Of a stretch of DNA of 64,000 nt, positions 13,613 to 24,321 are shown piece after piece (the stretch's first letter is position 1; each line of letters starts with the position of its first letter). This DNA is from Ciona intestinalis (lineage: Eukaryota > Chordata > Ascidiacea > Phlebobranchia > Cionidae), in contig NC_020179.2 in assembly GCF_000224145.3 (NCBI RefSeq), forward strand, positions 1,046,571-1,110,570, read 5' to 3'. The position numbers and the translations under genes were made by a program. The notes beneath the pieces are model-generated. The model did not search any database, had not been told where the DNA came from, and saw nothing but the letters and a program-made list of their open reading frames with translations.

Positions 13613-13704
13613 ATCATGAATGTTTTTACTAAGCTGCCGCAGCAAAATTAGATAGATTCGAATGTACGTGTAAGAAATTATCAAAATTGTACGAGTTTGT
13701 CAGA

Positions 13705-16700
13705 ATGGTTATTCGGCGACATTTTGTGCTATGGATTCTTTGGCTTGTGGTTCAAATGGCGTCAACTCTCGCTTTTACTTCGCACAATCAGCAAAGGGAA
13801 ACGGAGCTACGGACAAACAGAATACAGCTTCAAGAGCCTTCATTCTTATACACTGCGGACGGCTCTTCGCGTAAATTCGTTCAGCGGCTGCTTCTCCGGC
13901 GGCATATCAGTAGGATACGACGGTTTCTCGGTTTACTTTCGCGTGCGGCAAACCAGGCACAAGATGTTCAAACAAACGAGTCTAACCGCGACAGAAGCGC
14001 TAGGAGCTTGCGGTCGCTTGACCGTCAGACTTTGGACGGGGGAATCAACACTGATACAATACCCAACTTCAATGACACAGCATCAGCCAGCCTGCCTTAT
14101 TCAAAAAGTCTGCCCTTCGTCGATTTTGGCACAGAGTCGCCAGCAGCGGTCTCCGGGGAAAACACATCATCACCGGAAAAGTTACGACTTCAGACCACAA
14201 CGGCTTCGGCTGCACCATCTCATATCAAAGACCCCGGCGAGAATTTTATAAAAGGGAATGGATCAAAGTTAAAAGCAACGGACAACCGCTATAATTACAG
14301 CAAGCGTATTCCATCAGCCATATCAAGTTCCCGGCAAAATAACGCTTCTCGCTTGCCCTTCGCAATCGGCCGACTCCGACGGCTGTTATTAAGGCATAAT
14401 GTAACTCGCGAACAGTCGGCTTTAATATTAAATGACATAAGAGCCTTCTACAGATCCAGGAGCCATGGCTCTAACGAAACCAGAAAGGATTCACGAATAT
14501 CCAACTGGCTGACGAGCGTCAAAGCCGCAAGCGAACAGCATATAAGACACGGCTCGCCCCGAAAAAGAAACAGCGGGTTTAACCCTGTCCCAATGTCAGA
14601 AGTAATTAACTCCTACATTCTACCCAATCTCGAACACACGCCTACAAGCCGCAGAAAAGGCCGCAGATTTAAAAAACGGAAAAACAAAGGCCGTAAACGG
14701 AACCGACAAAACAATAGAAAACTTGCAACTGCGAATAAAATTGTCCCTGATTTTGGAACTTTGCCCCAGGAGAGCAAAGGGGCAGACAAAGGTGGTGTCG
14801 TTGGTGGTGGTAACAGTGGGGAAAGGCTACACAACACGCTATACATTAAACGATCCTCAACTACGATGCGAATTCTTCCGAGCGGCAGAGTACACGGGTC
14901 ACGAGACATCGACGTTTACTGTAAGTAACTTTTGTTCACCGTTTGTTATGTAGTACTACCGCGGTTAGTGAGTCAGTCGCACTGAAACTGTACATCTTAT
15001 TTTCAGTCTTTCGGGCGGTAATTGAAACCTTATACACTGGACGTCGTGTGACCCTGTTCTACGTATTAGTATATATATGGTACTGTGGAGTAAGACAGAA
15101 CGCCGTTAGCACTAAACTTCATATTTTACCGATATAACAACAGTTTTTATAGTCCTGTGGGGTTTTATACTAGAAGCATGATTTGATTCTGTATATATTC
15201 TTTTTGTACTACCAAATGAAACAAGTAAAGATACCGAAAACTGCCCCACTTTGTTCTATATACGTATGGCCTACGCATTAGGTCCTTAAAAATTAGGGCC
15301 CCGTATCAAAATGGCTAAATACAGTTGTGATAGGCATTCCGGCGCGTTTTAATGTTTGCGTCATGCTTGTTTTGCAGCTTCGGGTTAGCCGATTATTTAT
15401 GACTGCCAGTCGTATTTGGTGGCGCCTATTAATCATTTAGAATAGAGCGATCTAGCTCGGTCAACATAACGGTCATTGGGTCTTATTTCCCCGATGCATT
15501 AAGCTACATAACGAGGGTGCCGACTTTGAAGGCGAAATTCTCTTTAAATCGTTCTTCGCGATTCTTGATATCGTAGCACTGTCTGATATAAAAACCTCTG
15601 GGAATATCGACCCGCCACCCGGAATCAGTACATATAACTGCGCTGCTATTTTTAGTGCCTACGCAAACGTTACGGGCTATTAATAGCAGAATCTCGTAAC
15701 GTTTACTGCCAGAATTATAGGGCATTAAGAGTAGAAAATACACACGGGTACGATTGGAAAAGTTACATTTGAAATATTCTATATTTAGATCTCATATAAT
15801 GTTGGTGTAAACATCGCGTGCTGGGTTCTAGGAAATTCAAAAAAAAGATAAAAGTCGCACATGGTTTTCGAATGCTACTGTTACCTACATAAAAATCTAT
15901 TTTTAGAACTTATATAATATAGGTATAAAACTGCGTACAGTTCGTGCGATTTAACAGCTGTTTTCACGAGCGGGCAGCGAGGTCTAATAAGAGACCCTTT
16001 AAGCGATAAAGTCCCCAATTAAACTATACTGGGAGTTTTTATTTGCATTTAAATTCAAGGCCAGATGCACTGGGGGTGCATTACGCCACTTTGGGATAAA
16101 TATTTGCCCGTCCGGTGCGCATAACGACTAAAGCCCAGCTGCGAGCTTTAAAACGCCATGCTCATGCTGCAGAAATTACATAAGTCACTCCAATATATAG
16201 GGTTATTTCATTGAATTCCTATGACGCACATAGGAGCAAAAGCAGCTGCCTGATATCACTTGAAATCAATTAAGCTATGAGTGGTCTACAGCACTTGAAA
16301 AATATGTTATAGTTCTCTTATGTTTTGTTCGAGATTGAAGGGTTCTTCATTAAATTGACTTCTGTAAACTGGTAGCGAGCGCTATACCATTGTCGTAATA
16401 ATTAGACCAATTTTCGACAAAATTCAAAACAATGTAAAAAAAACGTTTTAAATTTTGAAAAACAAAAATTATAACATAGTCAAAGTTTGGTTGGACATTT
16501 TGTTTAACGCGAGTTTTATTTAGCGAGAAAACCGCAATATTTGCTTAGGGGAAACACCCATGTAGCCAAAATCTGAACAAGAGCATACGAAGAAATTTCT
16601 TTGTAGCAAAACATTCGCCGACATGGGGTCTTATTTGGCGCTATTAATTCAATCAAATAGTCTGGTATTAAACAACTCTTCGTTGCCACGCCTCGTAACG

Positions 16701-18325
16701 TTAGTTGTCACGCCAACAAATTGAGTGATTTGATTATGAGCTTTGATCTATTATAAAGGGTCGTGCCTGAAAATGTCGGCGGTCTATGATTCGCATTTTT
16801 ACGCTTTAAAGAGGCAAGAGGGCGTAGAGCAGGTTATTACTTTGCGTGGACGGTTTTCAGACGTAATAAGTTTTACTGGCAGAGTCGTGTAGCCCAACAG
16901 TCTATGTATATTTCCGTTTCCCATAAAGCGCAGAGTAAAGTTGACGTTTGCGGGGGCGTTTCCGCTTATGATGTGACCAGCACAGTTGAAAAGCCACCAC
17001 ACACGTCTTGCGTGTAAACAAGCCCCGAAATCGCGCTGATGTTCACCCATCAATTTCCGCTACACCTTGCCCGCTGTGTGAGATCAAGCAAGCAAACTTT
17101 CTCAGGGCTAAGCAGGTCTCGCTCCGCTGCAGAACAAACGCATGGTTTGTCGCTAAACGAAACACACGACCTACAGTGTGCACTGTGAACAAAGGTAGCT
17201 AAGAGCTCGACCAGCTGTCCGATGTAGGTGTCGTTCGCCTTACCCCTTCAATGGAGCACCCGCATGTGCAAAATCCAAATCTAAACTTACACATTCGGTC
17301 ATATCTGTAAATAAGAGATGAGATAATATATTGCTTTACAATGCCTTTCAAGTGTTTGTTCCTTCTTGCAGGTATCGTACGATTTCAGACCATTGGACAA
17401 AAGGGCAACCTGATCGTCAAAATTCGTGGAGAGAAAAGCGGTCTCTACCTGGCCATGAAACGTAATGGGAAACTCTACGCCACGGTTAGTTTGTTTACCT
17501 ATTTCTCCGCTATGTCAATATCACCGCACGGTTATGAGCTTTTGAATTCTTATCAAAATTTTCTTCCGTTGACGTGATTGTTTTCACGTAGAGAGACTAC
17601 AACAACCCGGACACTACTTTCGAGCATATCTATTCACCATCTGAGTATGATGCATACCGCTCGCAAACACAACGGTTTTTCGTGGCCTTCAATCGCGCCG
17701 GTGAGTCGGTCCGCTCAAGGTCGCTGGAAAAAGCAAACACGCACCTTCTTCGTCGAGATGCAAGCGAGCAGCTGCGGCAAAACCTCTTCTCCAACGAAAG
17801 TCCTTCGTTTAGTGAAGTCCAGCCAACACCAGAATCTAGTTTGTCTCGAGTAACAGAACAGGGTGAAATTTCTGCTGTCGCGGCCACCGACTCACCAGCG
17901 ACATCTAGTAGAAAGAACGGTAAGTTCCCACGCCAGCAAGAGACCGTGACGTTTTGTTTACCGCCGTGTTTCCGAACCGACAGTTAACGTGAGTTTGTTT
18001 TTCAGGAAAAACGTCGCCGGTTCAGCGTCCCGACTCACAGCAGAGGAAAAAGCCGAAGTGCCGAAAGAAGCCGCGCAAGTCAAGAAAGTGTCGGCGAAGG
18101 GGCAGAAAATCGGGACATCGCAAGCAATGTAAAAACCAACCTTGCCGAAAGCGGTCAAAAGGTTCGAAAAGACGGGGCAAGAGGGCGCACGGAAAGGGCA
18201 AGGGGCGAAAAGCAAGAGCATCGTCCGAGACTGCTCATCCGACGTCCAGCGCACCAACCGAGCGGACTCATCGAAGAAAGAGAATGTCACGGTTAAAACA
18301 AAACGAAGATTTAGTTGGGTCGTGA
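13705..18325 (+). CDS. Secreted fibroblast growth factor, large divergent FGF-like member
   Basis: Exons 13705-14920, 17372-17484, 17592-17919 and 18006-18325 (stop TGA) give 658 aa. The start is the first ATG, opening a hydrophobic signal peptide (MVIRRHFVLWILWLVVQMAS); the in-frame stretch upstream begins with TTG. The FGF beta-trefoil core spans about residues 374-498 (TMRILPSGRVHGSRD, VKIRGEKSGLYLAMKRNGKLY, RFFVAFNRAG). Both core introns fall at the classic FGF positions: after the GTRD-like segment (phase 1) and right after LYAT (phase 0). The protein is several times longer than a usual FGF. About 370 residues precede the core, ending in a dense Lys/Arg tract with possible convertase sites. 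A ~160-residue tail contains another strongly basic, Cys-containing stretch likely to bind heparan sulfate. The near-invariant core Cys (ECxFxE motif) is replaced by DTTFEH. Ciona is reported to have one hard-to-assign FGF (Fgf-L); this could be it, but I cannot assign orthology. Confidence 0.88.
15075..15265 (+). mobile_element. Old MITE copy in FGF intron 1
   Basis: Heavily diverged, recognised by ACTGTGGAGTAAGA, TTTTTGTACTACCAAATG and CTGCCCCACTTTGTTCTATA. Confidence 0.6.
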
Positions 18326-19196
18326 CCACCTTAGTATTGCAACTTTGTATTCTCTATGGGCAACTACTTGGCTTCTAAAGCTAAACGGGTTGACATATTT
18401 GCTGGTCCAAACTGGGGCTTGGCTTAAGTTGTTAATGGGTTAGAGTTTAAGGAAGCGTCGAGTGTTTGAAGGTTACTTCTCTTCTCAAATATTGTGAATC
18501 ATTTGCAAGGGCAATCGATATGTTGCAGCTATACCTCACTGAAATTTCGTTCAATCGTATTTTCGTGTCTGCGGAGCGCTCAAGATGTGTATGTGCGCTG
18601 ATATAATGAATGTAGCATTGAATGCTATACGGTTAACCACTACGTACTTCTATTTATATAATATATATCTATATACAGCCTCGTGCGCAGAGTTCAGTAT
18701 TTTTGTCCCTATTTATTTTTCAGAGCATTGGTGATATTGTTTTCGTACTACACGTTCCTTTGTACGTATCCTATATATATGTTCTTGTTTTGTCTTTCTT
18801 GCCCACTGCTACTTCATATCAACAACAGTTCCGGACACCAAACAAAAATTTTGCAGGCCTCGTTGCATTAATTGCTGTTTACTCCTTTTTACTATTGCTT
18901 TGTAACTTTTTCTACATTGTACGTTACAACATAGTTCTTCAACACGTATATAGTTCATTTGGAACATATATCTATACCTTTGATAGATTTTACGCTAAGG
19001 TGAAACGTGCTATTCATATTATAGAGAGACATATTTTTGATACCTGCATTTTCCGATGTGTTTGACAAAAACACATAGAACACGACTCTATTCACCTACA
19101 TACTTCATTGTACCCCCACCTATTCAATATTACCTATCTTTTTTTGTGAAACATCGTGAAGACTGTATGATGATATACTGTACCCCGAAAACGGGG

Positions 19197-19202
19197 AATA
19201 AA
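19197..19202 (+). terminator. Candidate poly(A) signal of the FGF gene
   Basis: First AATAAA seen after the FGF stop, about 870 bp downstream and just before a MITE copy begins. Confidence 0.3.
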
Positions 19203-19269
19203 AACAAATCAACAGTTAATATACATAATGTGGAAGTTATTTTATGAGACAGTTTACGACTTCTGTATA

Positions 19270-19530
19270 AAGTATAGAGAGGGGTAAGATGGGACATGCT
19301 TTTATCTTCTGTTTTCGTCCCATTTTGTTGTAAACAAAAAATATTTAATGAACTATACATAACCATAGCCCCGCGACTCTATAAAACAGCGTTGGACATT
19401 TTCATCGTATCATTTGGTAGTAAACAAAGAGTATTTACAAAATTATCTAACCGTATATCTTCATGACTCTAAAACAGCGTTCTTTAAAATTAAAAACACG
19501 ATCCGGAAAGATGGGATTTAGTTGCTAACA
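19270..19530 (-). mobile_element. MITE copy with an internal tandem duplication
   Basis: The TTGGTAGTAAACAAAGA-to-ACGACTCTAAAACAGCGTT segment occurs twice in a row, lengthening the copy. Confidence 0.7.
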
Positions 19531-20247
19531 TTATTATTAAATCTCATCGTATTCCTAGCAGTAGTAAATTGATGTTAACTATACTGCAGTCTCATAATAA
19601 ATGTAAACATATCGGCAGATGTTGGTTTTAAACACAATTCTGCCATTGCAGCATTAGTTCATTCGAAGTGCGGATTTCTGCGTCTGAAGATTACTTATTA
19701 GATTCCACGTGTACAGCGCCGGCGGAAAACGCTGATTAAAAGTGCCGCAAACTATTCAGGAACTCGCTTTTTTGAGGCGCAATTAACGGCCTTTGCTGCG
19801 AAGTGTTTCACAAGGTTTACATTGTATTGTATGTACAGCAGGCTAAATGACAGATAGAGATGTAGATACAGTTTTGTACGCATTTAAATTTAAATGCTGT
19901 TTAAGGGTTAAAGTGTAGTAGGTTTTAGGTTAGAAGGTATAGCAAGTTTTAGGTACAATGTTTGGCTGTATGGCGGGATTGGTTATTGTTACTACTACCT
20001 TTGGACGAATTGGAACATGGGACGTTTTCTTTCACTAAGAAAGCTTTGTGGTCCACATTTCGCTTTTACAATGTTTGAACTAACGGTAAGTAGAAAATTG
20101 AACCTTTAAATTAAAACTTTTTATCTTTGCGAGTGTTGGAACAACTAACGTGTTATAACAAGGTGTATACCTTATTAATGCATTTTGTGTGGTGGTTTTG
20201 TGTATCTCGTGGGCGTGGCTGTGGAATCCTGCGTATGCGATTTGTAT

Positions 20248-20345
20248 CCTGCGCCGTGGCTCAGTGGTTAGGTGGTTGTTCTGTAACTAAAGGATACCGG
20301 GTTCGATTCTTGACGTTGTGACAAGTAGGCGAATGTGTCATTAAA
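20248..20345 (+). mobile_element. tRNA-derived SINE head, first of a pair
   Basis: GCGCCGTGGCTCAGTGGTTA (A box) and GGGTTCGATTC (B box); the putative acceptor stem does not pair, so it is not a tRNA gene. Confidence 0.65.
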
Positions 20346-20407
20346 CAAACGTAGGGTTTACGTCGCAAAGCGGCGCTAACGAGCCGATGTTTTGGAGTTA
20401 AATTTGT

Positions 20408-20610
20408 AAACGGCGCCGTGACATAGTTGGTTAGCACACCTGCCTCTAACCAAAAAGTAATAGGTTCGAGGCTTGTCGTTGCTACCATTGTCGGCGTATG
20501 TGTTCTTGGGCAAGACACTAAACGGCAATTGCCCCATTCCACTGTTCACTGATGGGTCGTTATCTAGCCCGCGAAGATAAAGCGAGGTACATTCATAAAT
20601 TCATTTCAAT
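20408..20610 (+). mobile_element. tRNA-derived SINE, head and body
   Basis: Head TAGTTGGTTAGCACACCTG and AGGTTCGAGGC, then body GGCAAGACACTAAACGGCA and a CATTCATAAATTCATTT tail. The most complete copy in the window. Confidence 0.7.
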
Positions 20611-21312
20611 GTAGTTTTAGATTGATATCTATATCGCTAACATTGTCGACCTTTAAAAACCTTGCGCTGGACATTGTTATGATAAAGATGGCAATGTCGA
20701 TTGTGGGTAACCGCGTCGTTAAGCCTAAGTGTATAGCATTGTCGATAAACGTGTTATGAGTTTAGATTGTGTTTTGTCTGAATGTTTTGCTCTTATAGTA
20801 CCGGTGCTTAAATCAACAGTATCCGAATTTTAGTGTAAAATTAAGTTCAGAGTGTTGAATACGTTTTGTTGAATGTTTGGTCTAACTTACGCCTATTATG
20901 TATAAGTTTACTTTTTCGGAAAACGTAAGTTATTGTAACAAAGTAATTCGCTTTGATCGTCCGATAGGAGTAGAATACACGAAAAGCAGAGCCCGCCAAA
21001 AATATTTTTTAGTAATCATAAAACTTAAAATCCACTGTTATAAACTGTAAGGTAGTGGTTTCAGTAGCTTTTGCAACTTTCACGATATTGTGTTGGGCTT
21101 TTTGTTGGTTGTTTTTATGTTTGGAGATAAGTGCACTTTACTTGATGGATAACCAGCGGACAAGTATTAAAGCTGTGCCTTACAATTTAGTGGCTTTCAT
21201 GTGGTGTAGAGACTATAAGAGACATCGTCAAATAACATCAAACTACAGATATAGGAACCGGCTGCAGTCTGTATTTTGAAAATATTCTAGTTGAATGTTA
21301 AGTTAATGAATT

Positions 21313-21508
21313 ATATGGTACTGTGGGGGAAAATAGGATATCGTTAGTAGATAGTATACCATATTTCTTAATCGTGTTTTTATCAATTACCAACGCTCTT
21401 TTGGAGTCGAGAGGATACGGTTATATAATTCTGTAAATATTCTTTATTCACTACCAAATGGGACGAGAAAAGAATCAAAACGTTTTCTATCTTACCCCAC
21501 TTTACAAT
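21313..21508 (+). mobile_element. MITE copy, intergenic
   Basis: Full length with diverged ends. Confidence 0.8.
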
Positions 21509-21765
21509 AAGCGTAATACTTCGGGTCATTAGTACTGAATAAGGCGGGTCTATTATGTATTGCTATTTCACACTGTAGGCCTCGCAATATGCGTTTAAAT
21601 TTAAAAGGTGACAAATGATGACAGGTAAATGCTTGTTATTTTAGCAAAAAAACTTTAAGAGCTTCTTTTCTGTAGGAATTTTGATTAAGCACGTCTTGGT
21701 TGGAGAATGGCTTACAAAAACATTTGATATATTTTGTAGGCTATATGTGTTTGCAGTACGAAATA

Positions 21766-21952
21766 TAGTAGGTTAGAGTAAAATGGTCTAGATTTCTTTT
21801 TATTTTATCGTCATATTTGGTAGTATATAAATATTAATTCCAAAACTATATAATGTATCATTACGACTAAGAGTGTTGTTAGTTGGTAAAATACGATTTA
21901 AAATAGGTGATTTTGGTATTATTAAGGCAACCATCTTACCCCACAGTACTAT
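21766..21952 (-). mobile_element. MITE copy, intergenic
   Basis: Ends TAGTAGGTTAGAGTAAAATGG and CCATCTTACCCCACAGTACTA; opposite in orientation to 21313-21508. Confidence 0.75.
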
Positions 21953-22189
21953 ATCGATTTTTAAGCCGCGGCCGAGTCGGTTTACTCGAACTTATAGTAA
22001 ATAATAGGGTATAAGTTAAGCGTTAATGCAGTTGTGTATATAAAGGTATTAGCATATATTAAGCCGCTTAAAAGCAATTAAAGGTTAATAGGCCCTTTAA
22101 ACATATCGATGTTTTGATGAAAAATGGGACTTTATTCAGCAAAATGTAACTTTATTTATATGTTGACAGAAACAAGTACAGAATGTTGT

Positions 22190-22410
22190 ATTATTTTGCC
22201 CCATACCATGATTATACTAGGTATGAAAGATACCCTTAACATATAATATCCATATATATCCTGATCGTGTTTTTAACAATTACCAAGGTGCTTTTAGAGC
22301 CGTGCCTTGGGGATACGGATATTTAGTTCGTAAAATATGCTTTGGTAACTCAAAAATAAGACTATAAAATAAAATAAAATCATAGACAATTTTACCGCAT
22401 TTTACTATAC
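22190..22410 (+). mobile_element. Diverged MITE copy, intergenic
   Basis: Keeps ATCCTGATCGTGTTTTTAAC and a ACCGCATTTTACTATA end; left end unclear. Confidence 0.6.
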
Positions 22411-22715
22411 TGGTTTGCTACATGTAAGTTAAGTGTAAATGCAGACATCGGTATGCTATATATGCGCACAGCAGTCAAGTTCAAACGATTGGTAGGGCAA
22501 ATAAACAACTTTGAACTCAATGTAAATGTAGTGATAATAGATAAATGAATACTAATCCTTTCTATATATTAAAATGTCAAGTAAATTTTTTTATATTAAA
22601 CTCCTGTAATACTGTGTATATACATAGAGTTTTTTACTTTATTTGTGATTGCTGGTGTCTTTTATGTCCGAATTCAATATAAGCTCAGTTATGAAAACAG
22701 GATGTTAGTATAGTA

Positions 22716-22910
22716 TAGTAGGGTGGGGGAGACGGGACATCTTTTTTATATCCAAATATCCTGATCGTGTTTTAAAGAATTACCAACGGTCTATATGGGA
22801 GTCGTGGGGATACGGTTTTATAATTCTTTGAATGTTCTTTGTTTACTACCAAATTTAACGAGAAAATATAATGAAAATCTGTCCAATCTTTCCCTATTCT
22901 ATTCCATATA
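22716..22910 (+). mobile_element. MITE copy, intergenic
   Basis: Well preserved from AGTAGGGTGGGGGAGACGGG to the TCTTTCCCTATTCTATT end. Confidence 0.85.
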
Positions 22911-23825
22911 TCATTATACTATTTGTATATTTTTTTGGAATATTGTTTATAGCTTATACAACGCTTTGAGTAATAATTGTGTATTGTGAAGTGAATTGTG
23001 GCGGAAACTGTAATGAAATATGCATTAGCGCATAAGTAAATGCAATTTTTCCGACAGCTTTTTCATTACTTTTTGTTTGTTAAGGGTATGACTGAATCGG
23101 TTATATTACAAAGGGACTTGATTTGGTTTCTAAAGAATGATGCATTATTTATGCAGGCGCTTTAGCTATAAAACGAATTCCGTGTAAAAGCTGCCGACGT
23201 TTCTATAAAGGGAGTTAAATATATCGTTAAGCTCGTTCAGAATATCCAAAATTTATTCAGCTTGTGTTTTGAGGTGTGTCAGGTTTTGTTCTTTTCCGAG
23301 AACGTTAGTTGCAAATATTGACTGCGTAAAATTAATTTAAACGCTTAAAGCTGGTTTGGTTTCGCTTTGTGTATAACCAAGGTGCAAATTTGCTTGTTAA
23401 AAATAGACTAGTTCTTTGTGATCGCCGCGTGAGTTTGAAAAATATTTTCCTTTCGATGTTGAAAAAGAGGCGGGACTTATAAAACCGTATCTTTTGCCCC
23501 ACGCATTTTGCGATTATAAGCGTGGTTAGAGAATAGATAACCACCTCAACGAATAGTCGCAACTTTTAGAGATTTGGTTTTTAGAGAACAGAGGTACAAG
23601 CAACGACTGTATTAGTTTGCTTTTTTTGGTTATTTTAGAAAATTTTCCGATTAAACTGCGTTCGCCAAGAAGAAGAGTTCGTTTAAAATTTATAAGTTAA
23701 AAAATGCTGCAAATTAAGTGTGTTTTTTTGTAATTTGTTTTTAATTGGTATCGTTATCTATTTGAATAACTGTGTTTTGGGTGGCGGTTCGCAAATGCAT
23801 GTTTAGAACACTGTGTTTATAGATG

Positions 23826-24012
23826 TAGTAGGGTGGGACACCTTTTCATTCTATGTTCTTGTCTTATTTAAGATAGTAAACAATGAACATTCGAATAATT
23901 ATAAAATCGTATCCTCACGACTTCTATGGAAGGTTGTTAATTGTTTAAAACAGGATTAGGATATTTAGAATTTATGTGCTAAAGGTGTCCCATATTACCC
24001 CACAGTACTAAA
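23826..24012 (-). mobile_element. MITE copy just upstream of PKG
   Basis: Ends about 140 bp before the candidate PKG leader acceptor. Confidence 0.85.
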
Positions 24013-24136
24013 TCTTAATTAGCGAGTTGCAAGTTCCCGGACTGACTGGGCTTTTGATTTTCATTTGATTGGTTAACTAATAGAACCAGTTTATAGCTAA
24101 AGCTTATTGGACTGGTATAAATAATAATAATAATTA

Positions 24137-24152
24137 CTTTTTCTTTTCGTAG
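24137..24152 (+). promoter_or_regulatory. Candidate 5' splice-leader or 5'-UTR acceptor of PKG gene
   Basis: A strong pyrimidine tract ending in CGTAG precedes the leader by 170 bp from the PKG ATG at 24322. This is the form expected of a 3' splice site for either a 5'-UTR exon or trans-spliced leader; the sequence alone does not decide which. Confidence 0.35.
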
Positions 24153-24321
24153 GTCGAAAAGTTTGCCTCGCGAGAGAATTCTATTCTGCCAGCTAAGTTA
24201 GGTAAACTCTACGGTGTTGTCTCTGGCGCATATCAATTGAATATGCGGGGTTCCGTTGCTCTGAAATCACCAATCCAAACCTGACAAATATTTGCTACGA
24301 ACACACAATAGAATCAGCAAA

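Larger units (their letters stand above)
18326..24152. other. FGF 3' flank and repeat-rich intergenic interval
   Basis: No exon is supported. The first kilobase is probably FGF 3'-UTR. Beyond 19.2 kb lie MITE copies and tRNA-derived SINE heads (20.2-20.6 kb), listed separately. Remaining sequence is AT-rich and unremarkable. Confidence 0.55.

Noticed and set aside
13697..14251. 184-codon frame overlapping FGF exon 1 in another frame
   Set aside because: Shadow of the real reading frame, which has signal peptide, domain and splice support.
18703..19065. 120-codon frame with many hydrophobic residues downstream of FGF
   Set aside because: No recognisable domain, starts at a non-ATG codon, composition follows the AT-rich background, and it lies in the probable FGF 3'-UTR.
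20248..20320. tRNA gene
   Set aside because: A and B boxes are present, but the acceptor stem does not pair and the head recurs next to SINE bodies.
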